A stretch of 64,000 bases of DNA from Blastobasis lacticolella (lineage: Eukaryota > Arthropoda > Insecta > Lepidoptera > Blastobasidae): positions 1,493,001 through 1,557,000 of the forward strand of contig LR990051.1 of assembly GCA_905147135.1 (NCBI GenBank). Reading direction: 5' to 3'. The notes below the pieces were generated by a model. It made no database searches. It saw nothing but the letters and a program-made list of their open reading frames with translations, and was not told where the DNA came from. Of this stretch, positions 9,597-19,387 are shown piece by piece (within the stretch, counting starts at the first letter, position 1; each line of letters opens with the position of its first letter). The translations under genes and the position numbers were made by a program.

Positions 9597-11545
9597 TAGT
9601 TAAGCTAATCCCACCAAAAACATAAATATATTATAAGATATAATTAAAAGAGGACTAGTAGTTTGTGAAAACTAGCCAAGCCAAATATTGCGGTTGAATA
9701 GATCATTAGTTATTCATAAAAGATCGAAGTTTATTCTACATTTCTACCATCCGTTTTCACCATCACTCTTTGAGTACCCTAAAATTTAGGTTTTAGGGGA
9801 CTCCTTACACTGTTAAGTGACAAATTTTTCATGAAAATCCGTCACAAGTGCTATATGTAGATGTATTGATATGTAAAGATTGGTGGTATTACACTCGTGA
9901 ATCTGTACGAGCTTGCAATTAGTTTATATTCACTACTGTATTTTGAATGCTGACATGTAAATTTTTAATTTATTTAATAAATAAATCTAAACCTAAATAT
10001 ATAACGCTCCTTTAAAACTTTAGGTATTATGGTGAAATCGAGCACTAGTCATGTTCTATTCAGTATTTAATCCGCTCCTTACCTAAACGCGTACATAACG
10101 TGCGTTGCTGGTCCATTCCGCCTATAATTGATCAGCACACAATTTCCTTCTGCTACCTACATGGGTACGTGCTAGGTAAAAGGCTTATTACACTTGGCTA
10201 AATTCAATCATCTAAATTCAGAAGCTCATAGAATAAGGTCAATTTTTATCATGTGATGAAAGACAAAAATGGACTTTACTGGATCTATACGTTCCACTTT
10301 GATATTGCTCTTACGCGTTTAGATTCTGAATTTAGACCACTGAATTTACATTTATATTTGGATATTTAAGCCACACTCACTCACACACTCTAATCTATGA
10401 CAAGGTTTATCCAACCAATTTGCTACTCCCTCCACGCACTAATGTGGAGGAGGCTCAAAGTGCATCGGCTGGACTGTTTTAGGCTGCGAATGATCACGAT
10501 GATTAAATACAAATGATCTTTTCTGATTTCGCCAAGGCGGACCCCGGACCCTTCCGTGCGAGAAAAGAAACGGGATTTTGACGCCAAGACCTACCTATCG
10601 AATGTGATGGGCAGAAAAGAAAAATCAATTTGTTCACTATTAGATATGGGTGCCAAAGACTATAACATTCCTGGTAAGTATTCCAGCATGAGGCGTACGA
10701 TTTCTGTAGCCAAAACTACGTATTCAAAATCTACCAATTCAATCAACCTAAACTAAATACGTACCTATCGCTACCACAACATTATTATCTGGCATATCAA
10801 TTATGTATGCATGCAGCAGCCTGCCAGTGTGTACCTGAGCTGTACTTAACAGCTTAGCTGATACTTAACCTGTATACACAGCAACCTGGTCAATGTTTGG
10901 AGTTCGTGCACCGATGCACTGCGTATCTCATACATGTCGATAGCAATCCCAAATTACCCAGCTGGCTAGCATACGGACATGTCAATTCTGGTATAACTAC
11001 AAGGAAATTCTTCTTCTTCATTAATGTCAAGTTAATTGTGAGTTATTATATTATTTTTAGTATAATTAACAAATTCTTTATCTTCTCTAATCTTTCCTCT
11101 AACCATCTACGAGTTGAAAAGTAAGTAGCTACCTATCTACTTCGTGGGCAAGGATTGTCAACGACACTTCCCTACATTGGTTGATTAACAAATTCTCTAA
11201 TCGTAGATTCTCTAGTCGAAAAGACCTTCTGTAACAGAAAGCTTCAATTCAATTCAATTCGTTTATTGCGTTTCCATGTGTTTTTAAGCTTATTAAAAGC
11301 TTTTATTTAGTTTCACATGTCCCCATGTCTGTTCATAATAGAGTCTTGTAAGTTAAATTTAACCCATTTCCCGGATTCCGATTGAGCTAAAATTTGGCAT
11401 AAGTACTTATGTAAGTTCGGTGACAATGCAATGTAATGATACCATCAAGCTGATCTAATGATAGAAACGGAAGGTGGCCATAGGAACTCTTAAACTATAA
11501 TAATGGTAAACCTATCGAGTTTGGGCTCGTTTAATTAGGCTTGAA

Positions 11546-11861
11546 TAGAGCGTCGGTGGTCGAGCGGTTAGAGTATACGACTTGTAAGCCAGAGGTCCCG
11601 GGTTCGAATCCCGCTCCGGTCATGTACCAATGACTGTTTTCTGAGTTATGTACATTAGTTGAATACCAACCGATGCTCTTACGGTGAGGTAAAACATCGT
11701 GATGAAACCTGCACATTAAGGCGACTGGATGTGTAACCATGATTCAATCTGGTCAGGTCATGGAGGTCAGATGGCAGTCGCTCCGCTGTAATTACCTGAC
11801 CTGCCAAATCTATCGCGAGAGCACAACCGGGACATTAACGCCAATATGATAATTTTTTTTA
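11546..11861 (+). mobile_element. SINE A, with 14-bp target duplication
   Basis: Bounded by TAATTAGGCTTGAA at 11532-11545 and 11862-11875. Copy 1 of the duplication has the single unoccupied sequence near 7663-7676. The head has an A-box-like GGTCGAGCGGTTAGAG and a B box GGTTCGAATCC. The body is partly deleted relative to 26448-26807. It inserted after the large duplication. Confidence 0.9.
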
Positions 11862-11903
11862 TAATTAGGCTTGAAAAGTACTCTGATTGATTATAGAGAA
11901 CGC

Positions 11904-12098
11904 GCGATAAAAGGTTGTTAGGAAAAATACGTGTTTATGCAGTATTTTTTTTTCTTTGATATTAATTCGAGCTGATTAATGCGAGCTTCGTTCAGTCGTA
12001 CCATATACATACACGTAAAGGTTCAACTAGTCGCGGGCTCGAACTCATTCTTGGACGCGGCCAAAAAGCACGCTGTCTCACCTAGCATTGCGTCTTAG
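11904..12098. other. Interval before the P-like element
   Basis: It begins with the natural continuation of family I (GCGATAAAAGG, then a GTGTTTATGC block) and ends with the target GTCTTAG. No gene. Confidence 0.5.
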
Positions 12099-12418
12099 CA
12101 TAGCCTCCTTCATCTACAAGCCATGCTGTAGCACGGAACGGCAACGTCGCTGTGAACCGATTCACTCATTGTTTACATGTCAATGAGCGGGAATATTTTG
12201 AATTTTAAGCTAATAAATTTAAAATATATTATAAAACTATAAATAAACGAATTGTATGGACCATCTACGAAGGTAAATAAAAGTAAATATATTTATAATT
12301 GCGCCAAATATGGATAAATACGATTAGTAAAAAACAATCCTCGATCATTTTTGTTGTTAGCTTTTTACTTATTTTATCATTCAAATTCTGTTTTAAAATA
12401 GTAATATTTCTCCAACAG

Positions 12419-13192
12419 ATGCCTATGCGTTGTTGCATAGAAAAATGTAGGTCAAACTACGATGTAACGCTAAAAAACGGACAAGAGGCTGTGCCGACTT
12501 TTTCGTTTCCAAAGAATGAATATCTTTTTAAAAAATGGACTTCTGCTATTTCCCGAGCGAACTGGAGTCCCACTGTTGGTTCCTTCGTATGTAGTAAACA
12601 TTTTAGCGAAGAGGAAGTTATCACAACAACTAAAATATACCACGTTGATGGCAGCGTTGAAAAGGTACCAGTAAAACGCGCTCGTCTAGTGAATGGTGCG
12701 ATACCCCGTATATTTCCTAGTTTGCCCAAACTTTTAAATAAAGCATGCCCCAAGACTAGAACTGATCCAGAAAAACGACGGCAAAAATGGATTCGAAGGC
12801 AAAAAGAAAAAGAACATTTAAAGTTAAAAAGTGATGAGATTAAGAGCTTTAGTGACCTACAGGAAGGTCTTAAATTTAAAACAGAATTGTATTGTGGGTG
12901 GCGTTTAGGATATGGTGACCAGTTCATGTATTTTTACACTATAAACGATGATGTTCCCGTCAAAGTGCTCAACAATATTATTGTATTTTCTAATTTAAAA
13001 GTCAAAGTATTTTTAGGTAAAAATGAACTGTCCGAACATGATTTGAAACCGATGTTGTCCCATACTTTGCTACTTTCTAAATGGTCCCAACTGGAAAATC
13101 TATTAGGTCGGTACAAATGTTCTCACGAGCCACCAAAAATAAGATATAATCATTGCATTGCATTGCATTGCATAAAGTTAGATAGGTATTAA
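12419..13192 (+). CDS. THAP-domain protein, truncated P-type transposase-like
   Basis: The predicted 257-residue protein starts at ATG 12419. THAP domains usually begin MPxxC, and this frame reads MPMRCC there. The upstream in-frame extension to 12299 is AT-rich and ends in TTTCTCCAACAG, an acceptor-like sequence, so it is likely intron or leader. The C2CH zinc ligands are Cys5, Cys10, Cys58 and His61 (VCSKHF). Pro26, Trp40 and Phe62 are in the expected places, and the AVPTIF-like box is AIPRIF (94-99). Residues 100-140 are strongly basic (EKRRQKWIRRQKEKEH), probably nuclear targeting or DNA contact. Residues about 145-240 contain SFSDLQEGL, LKVKVF and SKWSQLENLL, which recall the region after THAP in insect P-like transposases. 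That likeness is from memory, not alignment. The frame stops in an (ATTGC)n run with no RNase-H-like or GTP-binding region. It may be a transposase remnant or a DNA-binding repressor. Confidence 0.75.
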   Translation: MPMRCCIEKCRSNYDVTLKNGQEAVPTFSFPKNEYLFKKWTSAISRANWSPTVGSFVCSKHFSEEEVITTTKIYHVDGSVEKVPVKRARLVNGAIPRIFPSLPKLLNKACPKTRTDPEKRRQKWIRRQKEKEHLKLKSDEIKSFSDLQEGLKFKTELYCGWRLGYGDQFMYFYTINDDVPVKVLNNIIVFSNLKVKVFLGKNELSEHDLKPMLSHTLLLSKWSQLENLLGRYKCSHEPPKIRYNHCIALHCIKLDRY

Positions 13193-13369
13193 TTGTTGTA
13201 AAAAATATGGTAGTACCATGGTAAGTAGTTTTAAGGTAGGTACCTATCTCCCTGATTTGTATATAGTTACTTAGACCTGTACATATGTATCAATGTATAA
13301 AATGTATTATATTAATGAATAAATTACTTAAATTAGGCAATATTTTGTCTAGCTTTATTTCCTAATAGC

Positions 13370-13440
13370 TTTTGGCATACGGTAGGCAAACAGGCAAGCG
13401 GGCCACCTGATGAAAAGCGGTCAGCGCTGCCTATAGACTT
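13370..13440 (-). repeat. Repeat D fragment inside the P-like element
   Basis: Carries GGTAGGCAAACAGGCAAGCG and GGCCACCTGATGAAAAGCGG, the family D 3' core read in reverse. It probably inserted into the transposon. Confidence 0.6.
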
Positions 13441-13870
13441 TAAATAGAAAGTAGCCTATGTTTTAATCCAGGCGGTAACCTGGCTACCTACAAAATTTCA
13501 TCCAAATCCGTTCATCCGTTTAGGCGTGAAGAGGTAACAAATATACCCACAAACATTCGCATTTATAGTATTAGTAGGATAACGTTCCAGGCCCGCGCCC
13601 GCAGGAACCACATTTAATTTTAGAATAAATTATAGCCTATATACTGTTCTGGGTTACATGCTATATTACTGCCAAATTTCATCCAAATCCGTTCATCCGT
13701 TAAGGCGTGAAAAGGTAACAAACATACCCACAAACTTGGATAATGTTCCAGACCCGCGCCCGCGGGAACCACAAATAATTATGGGATTAAATGTAGCCTA
13801 TATACTATTCTGGGTTATATGCTACATTACTGCCAAATTTCATTTAAATCTGTTGGGTAAATTTTGCATG
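13440..13870 (+). repeat. Tandem repeat, about 160-180-bp unit, three copies
   Basis: AAATTTCAT starts at 13493, 13674 and 13834. GTTCCAG(G/A)CCCGCGCCCG starts at 13584 and 13745. The unit also contains ATCCGTTCATCCGTT and AAGGTAACAAA. It lies wholly inside the P-like element. Confidence 0.65.
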
Positions 13871-14409
13871 ACGAAGTAACATTCATCCATCCAAACTTCT
13901 ATCAAGCCTTTCAAACTTTCGCATTTATGTTATTAATAGGGTAATAGGATATAATCCAAGTAGGTAGATAGGTAAATAGTACAGGAATCTATCCAATTTC
14001 ATATTATCTAACTAATGCATATACTCAATCACTTAAATAACTAATAACATTAAACGACGACGACCGCGAAGAAAGTTCTACAGTAACTTTCAGATAGATA
14101 CACTAAAATTAAAAAAAGCGACGTTGTCAAACTTCTGCGCATGGCTTGTAGATGAAGGAGGCTATGGTCTTAGCGACTAGCTCCACTCATGCAGTGCAGT
14201 GCACTGCGCGGCGCACCACGCAGTGCCACGTCACGGTGACAACAAAGAAAACGGTGGTGTTATTCTGGTTTTTCAAGTTAGGCAACATTCGCACGAGAGA
14301 TTTACGAATGATTGTGAGTTAGGCAACGTTTGCACGAGAGCTTTTTCGACGCTTTTACGCGCGTTATTTTAAACGACTCGCATGATTATTGACCTTATGT
14401 CGACCTTAT

Positions 14410-14535
14410 GTATGGAGGTCAGTTGGCAGTCGTTCCACTGTAATTGCCTTATCTGCTAAATCTTGGATCATAGTCAAAGCGGACGCCGGGTCCTCGCGTG
14501 CGAGAGCACAAACAGGATTTGACGCCAAGATCATC
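14410..14535 (+). repeat. SINE A tail fragment
   Basis: Runs from ATGGAGGTCAGTTGGCAG to GACGCCAAGATC, the last third of SINE A, directly after block W. Confidence 0.7.
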
Positions 14536-14745
14536 ATTATCATCGTCTTGGTGTTAAATTTCGGTTGCCAGGAGTCCGCCTTCCTAATCCTCTTGGTCCA
14601 ATTCGCTCGGTCTTCGGTATCCTTGATGGTGAGTTTGTTGGCACGCATGTCGTTCTTATCGACGTCTAGCCATCGCTTCGTGGGTTGAACTCTCCTTCCC
14701 GTGCCTAGCGGGCTGGCATGGTCAGACATTTTTGTCCCCACGTAA
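14536..14745 (-). pseudogene. LINE reverse-transcriptase C-terminal fragment
   Basis: The minus-strand frame reads GRRVQPTKRWLDVDKNDMRA and then LTIKDTEDRANW, followed by a (GAT)n-like tail. The pattern GR-x-x-KRW-x-D followed by a DRxxW block is typical of the last part of RTE-like LINE proteins. Only about 60 residues survive, and no catalytic motif is present. Confidence 0.6.
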
Positions 14746-14885
14746 TTTGCCCTTTAATTTCCTTACTATCATTATCCGCATCTTGTCTCTCACGTTCCGT
14801 TTAGAGTAATCTGATCGATTATAATCGTATGGTGCAGGATGTTTTTCAACAAGCTCATAAAACATTATATTGAAGTCAACATTAT
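14722..14885 (-). pseudogene. MADF-domain fragment, Harbinger accessory protein-like
   Basis: A minus-strand frame contains FYELVEKHPAPYDYNRSDYS and RNVRDKMRIM, then a TGA at 14722-14724. This is the start of a MADF domain (LV-x-x-hP-x-x-YD ... Y-x-x-R). PIF/Harbinger elements carry a nuclease plus a Myb/MADF DNA-binding protein, and a nuclease-like fragment lies just to the right. The domain is about 50 residues instead of the usual 80-90, so it is decayed. Confidence 0.5.
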
Positions 14886-14941
14886 CATAATGACGCCACG
14901 ATGATTATTTAATTTATATTATTGTCAATGCTACATTGACA

Positions 14942-15193
14942 TTACAATTTGTGTGCCGTTTTTGATCTGGCTCGGGTTAATATTTGATTATAACATAATG
15001 GTGACATCCTGAAAACCTGCTGAAAACGGTCCGGATACATTTCCAGGTTTACCATCAACTGGTAAGTCTATTTTTTTCACCGGTATTCCATATAGGGAGG
15101 GTACACCCAATATTTACGTCGGGGTCGTCTACATTTTTGCATATTAACCATCTGCAGTACGGCCAACATGTCTTCATCCTCGGAAGAAGACAT
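14942..15193 (-). pseudogene. PIF/Harbinger (HARBI1-like) nuclease N-terminal fragment
   Basis: From ATG 15193 the minus strand reads MSSSEDEDMLAVLQMVNM, then RRPRRKYWVYPPYMEYR. After a frame break it continues VNLEMYPDRFQQVFRMSP and stops at 14942. The order acidic start, RRxRxYWVHP-like box, then L-x-x-P-x-x-F-x-x-x-FRMS is the hallmark of Harbinger nucleases. The DDE catalytic region is absent. Confidence 0.55.
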
Positions 15194-15302
15194 AATTTTA
15201 CTTTAAAATCTTTGAAAACGAATTTTTTCTTTGGATTTTTACTTCTGACAGGTGTCCATAGATTCACCATCTGTAGACCATGGTAAGTCATTCCATATTT
15301 TA

Positions 15303-16751
15303 ACTAAGAAGTATAACATCAGTAATATCTAAAGAAATTGAACCATGCAACTTCCGCGAATACTATACTATAACTGATACTTTTTACCCGACTACGATGG
15401 AGCTAAGGGAGGGTAATGAAGTTAACAATCTATGGATGTAAAGTTGATAAACGTGGAAGAATCGACAGAGATTTGTCAGGACCATAGCAAGTGGAACAAT
15501 CTCGTCTCTGTCGTATGTCGTCAATGTCGTACTCTTGCGGGAGAAAGGGGTTTGTGTGTATGTATATTGATATGAATGTTTGTATGGATGTTTATTCTAG
15601 CTCAAAAACTACTTGGCCGATTTTCGTTAAAAGCGTATTGATTGTCCGATGGTTACAGGCTCTATGATAATACATTCAACTAAATTATCTTAAGGATATA
15701 AGAACATAAAAACTTCAAAATTTTTAAATTCAGAAGATTGATTCGGTCATGTTAGGAATTTTTATTCACATTGGTTGATTCTGTTGTAGGATAAACCGCA
15801 CTGCTTAAATTTGTCCTCAACTGGTTGAAGACATGATTTTGGGACAATATTACAACAAAATGTTTTAAAACGTAGTTATTTCTTTCCTTTACGAATGTTT
15901 ACTTAAACTGAGTGTATACCATGGTGGCTCATTCAAAACTATAACTACAAAGTATAACATCAGTAGTAAGTATAAAGAGAGTGTATACATATAACTTAAA
16001 TTACTCGGAAACCATTGCTCTTAGAAAACTAGATCCTAAAAAAAAATGATAGTGCCCGTCGATATCTATAAGTATTTGCTGTTCTGGAACAAGCGTTTTA
16101 AGGCAAATAGTTTCAGAGTTATTACAGTTTTAAGTTTGACAGGTGCCAATCAAAATGTAGATTTCTACGAGTACCAGCATTTCTTTTTAGAAACTAGTGT
16201 TCTAGAACCAAACATGCCTTATTTATAATTCGGGATGAACTGAGAAGAGAATGACGACAGGATCACGAAAGCGAAACAACTTCGATAAAGTTAAAGAATC
16301 AGAAAAAGGGGAGGGGCTTACGCATCAGCGGTCAAACTTTCTTTGACAAGGTCGGTTTCCTATTTCTTTCACACGCGTTGTATCTGTACTAAAAAAAGTA
16401 GACAGATATATGTGTGTGAACTGTGTCACATAAAGAGGAAAGATTCGAACTGTTGGTAAAAAGAAACAGTCAGATGTGACGTTTTATGTTGACATCTACT
16501 GACATCGCACCGCACGCTGCACGATGGGGCCAAATTGAAAAACGTAGACAAAATTCATACAGAACTGACATTTCGGGCTTCAATTGCGGGTTTTGCCCCA
16601 TCATGCAGTGCGCCGCGCGGCGCGCTGCACAGTGGGACATTCGGCCATCTGTCAATGTACTTGCATACAAATTGCTCGGCGGGTAACAAGTTTTGCCACA
16701 TCGTGCAGTGCACTGCGCAGCGCACTGCATGAGTGTGCGTTCAAGATAAGG
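15303..16751 (+). repeat. Block Z, copy 1
   Basis: Closely matches 17435-18960. It includes the CTCAAAAACTACTTGGCCGA segment common in arthropod repeats and, at 16500-16740, three CpG-rich palindromes about 100 bp apart. Mirrored open frames on both strands there arise from the palindromes and are not genes. Confidence 0.75.
16596..16740. repeat. CpG-rich palindromes
   Basis: TGCAGTGCGCCGCGCGG continues into its own near-inverse (26 bp, one mismatched pair) around 16605-16630. A second palindrome, TGCAGTGCACTGCGCAGCGC, is at 16703-16730. A half-site, CGCACGCTGCACGATGGGG, is at 16508. All are preserved in block Z' near 18720, 18818 and 18919. They look like internal or terminal ends of a DNA transposon. 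CAGTG-type ends are known in hAT elements, but no 8-bp duplication is visible. Confidence 0.55.
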
Positions 16752-16753
16752 GT

Positions 16754-18960
16754 CTAGCTCCACTCATGAAGTGCAGTGCACTGCGCGGCGCACCGCACGG
16801 TGCCACGTCACGGTGACAACAAAGAAAACGGTGGTGTTATTCTGGTTTTTCAAGTTAGGCAACGTTCGCACGAGAGATTTACGAAAGATTTTGAGTTTGG
16901 CAACGTTTGCACGAGTGCTTTTTCGGCGCATTTACGCGCGTTATTTTAAACGACACGCATGATTATTGACCATAATATGTCTCCGACTGTCTGTTCACAC
17001 GCAGGCGTAAAAACTTAGTAAAAAGTGACTGCACATTTTTTTATCTCCAGTCACTTTGCAACCAAGAGACTGTCTCAAATGCAACCAAGAGAAACGTACG
17101 AAAAGGATGTCATTCATTTTGGAATAAAACGCTAAAGGGCCGACCAGAAAAATATTATGCAATTTTCAGAGACAGCACACAGGTTCTATTATTTCTTACT
17201 ATGGTGCCAAACCAGTACGCCCACCACCACCACTATGTACCACCGGGCGTACAGTAGGTACTAAGTATCGCTTTTCTAAAATCCAATAACAATCGACCGT
17301 CGGACGTGCGGATTTGACGTCACAGTAAACAATGTAAAGAACTGTTTTCTCTATTGGAAACTAATAATTTTGTTCTGGCCGACACTTAGATTTTTGATCC
17401 AAAAATGTATGAAACGCGAATGTTGCTTTTTTTAACTAAAAAGTATAACAAAAGAAACATGTGAAGAAATTGGACAACCTCGATTGATCTTCCTCGAATA
17501 CTATGATAACTGATGCTTTTACCCGACTGCGAGGGAGCCAAGGAAGGGTAATGAAGTTAACTGTCTATGTATGTAAAGTTGATAAACGTGGAAGAATCGA
17601 CAGAGATTTTTCAAGTGGAACAATGTTGTCTCTACCTAATCTTGCGGGAGAAAGGGGTTTGTATGTATGTATGTGGATATGAATGTTTGTATGGATGTTA
17701 ATTCTAGCTCAAAAACTACTTGGCCGATTTTCGTTAAAAGCGTATTGATTGTCCGATGGTTACAGGCTCTATGATAATATATTCAATATAATGTATTATC
17801 TTGAGGATATAAGTAACATAAAAACTTCAAAATTTTTCAATTCAGAAGATTGATTCGGTCATGTTGGGAATTTGTTATTCACATTGATTGATTCTGTTGT
17901 GGGATATACCGCACTGCTTAAATTTGTCCTCAGCTGGTTGAAGACATGATTTTGGGACAATATTACGACAAAATGTTTTTAAACGTAGTTATTTCTGTCC
18001 TTTACGAATGTTTACTTAAACTGAGTGTATACCATGGTGGCTCATTCAAAACTATAACTACAAAGTATAACATCAGTAGTAAGTATAAAGAGAGTGTATA
18101 AACTTGAATAACTCGGAAACCATTGCTCTTAGAAAACTAGATCCCAAAAAGAAATGATAGTGCCCGTCGATATCTATAAGTATTTGCTGTTCTAAAACAA
18201 GCGTTTTAAGGCCAATAGTTTCAGACTTATTACAGTTTTAAGATTGACAGCTGTCAACTGAAATGTAGATCTCGACGAGCACTATCATTTCTCTTTAGGA
18301 ACTAGTATTCAAGCACCAATAGTTTCAGAGTTATTACAGTTTTAAGTTTGACAGGTGCCATCTAAAATGTAGATTTCTACGAGAACCAGCATTTCTATTT
18401 AGAAACTAGTGTTCTAGAACCAAACATGCCTTATTTATAATTCGGAATGAACTGAGAAGAGAATGACGACAGGATCACGAAAGCGAAACAACTTCGATAA
18501 TGTTAAAGAATCAGAAAAAGGGGAGGGGCTTACGCATCAGCGGTCAAACTTTCTTTGACAAGGTCGGTTTCCTATTTCATTCACACGCGTTGTACCTGTA
18601 CTAAAAAAAGTAGACAGATATATGTGTATGAACTGTGTCACATAAAGAGGAAAGATTCGAACTGTTGGTAAAAAGAAACAGTCAAATGTGACGTTTCATG
18701 TTGACATCTACTGACAGCGCACCGCACGCTGCACGATGGGGCCAAATTGAAAAACGTAGACAAAATTCATACAGAGCTGACATTTCGGGCTGCAATTGCG
18801 GGTGTTGCCCCATCATGCAGTGCGCCGCGCGGCGCGCTGCACAGTGGGACATTCCGCCATCTGTCAATGTACTTGCATACAAATTGCTCGGCGTGTAACA
18901 AGTTTTGCCACATCGTGCAGTGCACTGCGCAGCGCACTGCATCAGTGTGCGTTCAAGATA
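16754..18960 (+). repeat. Tandem unit W-Z, copy 2
   Basis: W' (16754-16980) and Z' (17435-18960) repeat copy 1. The spacer 16981-17434 differs from copy 1 and holds no gene. Z' carries an internal duplicated patch near 18200-18430 (GACAGCTGTCAACTG and GACAGGTGCCATCT blocks). Confidence 0.75.
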
Positions 18961-19387
18961 AAAGAGATAGAATCAATTATGAGCAATTAGTAGCTAGTCT
19001 AGTCGCGTGCACACAAACACCGTGCCGAAGTCTGCCGAACTGAAACGACGTTAGACGATGCACGGCTTTCAACGCCGCACCGCTGTGCCGGTCGGAGTGG
19101 GGGGTGTTAGGTTTTTTTGTTACGGAATTTCTTAATTCGGTCGCCGCGCTTAAAGCCCGCGATAAAAGCTATGCAATAGCTTAAAAATATTTTTCATTTG
19201 AAAACTTGCTATAGCGTTTTGTTTACCTTTTTTTAACCGTTTTTGACGTATGTATCTGTAGCTCTGTGGTGTTTGTCTGTCTGTGGCATCGCAGCTCTCG
19301 AATGGATATTCTGATTTCAATTCGGTTTTCTTTCGTTGAAAGTCATTACGTATGCGCAGTGACCGAAGAGCGAACCCTAGTGAATGA
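18961..19387. other. Interval between unit W-Z and Y'
   Basis: Contains a CpG-rich patch (19010-19100) and GCGATAAAAGC at 19157. No gene or recognised repeat. Confidence 0.45.

Larger units (their letters stand above)
9051..11903 (+). repeat. Segment X', start of duplication copy 2
   Basis: Twin of 4952-7705. It lacks the SINE B present in copy 1 and has gained a SINE A at 11546-11861. Beyond 11903 the family I sequence runs on into GCGATAAAAGG as in other copies, so this copy keeps the ancestral continuation. The junction 9035-9050 holds about 16 bp not found in either twin. Confidence 0.9.
12099..14166 (+). mobile_element. P-superfamily-like DNA transposon with THAP gene
   Basis: A 2,068-bp element. 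Its first 28 bp, starting CATAGCCTCCTTCATC, are the perfect inverse of its last 28 bp. After a 12-15-bp divergent gap a second inverted block, CAACGTCGCT, follows at both ends. GTCTTAG flanks it at 12092-12098 and 14167-14173. Shifted by one base at one side, an 8-bp GTCTTAGC can also be read. P elements make 8-bp duplications and encode a transposase with an N-terminal THAP domain, which fits. The only coding frame is short, and the right half holds repeat D and a roughly 160-bp tandem repeat. The copy is therefore probably non-autonomous. Confidence 0.8.
14174..16751 (+). repeat. Tandem unit W-Z, copy 1
   Basis: Starts with block W (14174-14395) and ends with block Z (15303-16751). Both recur in the same order in 16754-18960. 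Copy 1 has extra material between W and Z: a SINE A tail, a LINE tail and a Harbinger relic. W starts with, and Z ends with, inverted CpG-rich sequence around CACTCATGCAGTGC, as if they were the two ends of one element. Confidence 0.75.

Noticed and set aside
11531..11740. Minus-strand frame with a FEPGTSGL-type sequence
   Set aside because: It is a translation of the SINE A tRNA-like head. The same peptide arises at 26285 and 46497.
16470..16763. Overlapping open frames on both strands
   Set aside because: They run through CpG-rich palindromes, so each strand mirrors the other. The same frames reappear in Z' at 18682-19043. No domain.
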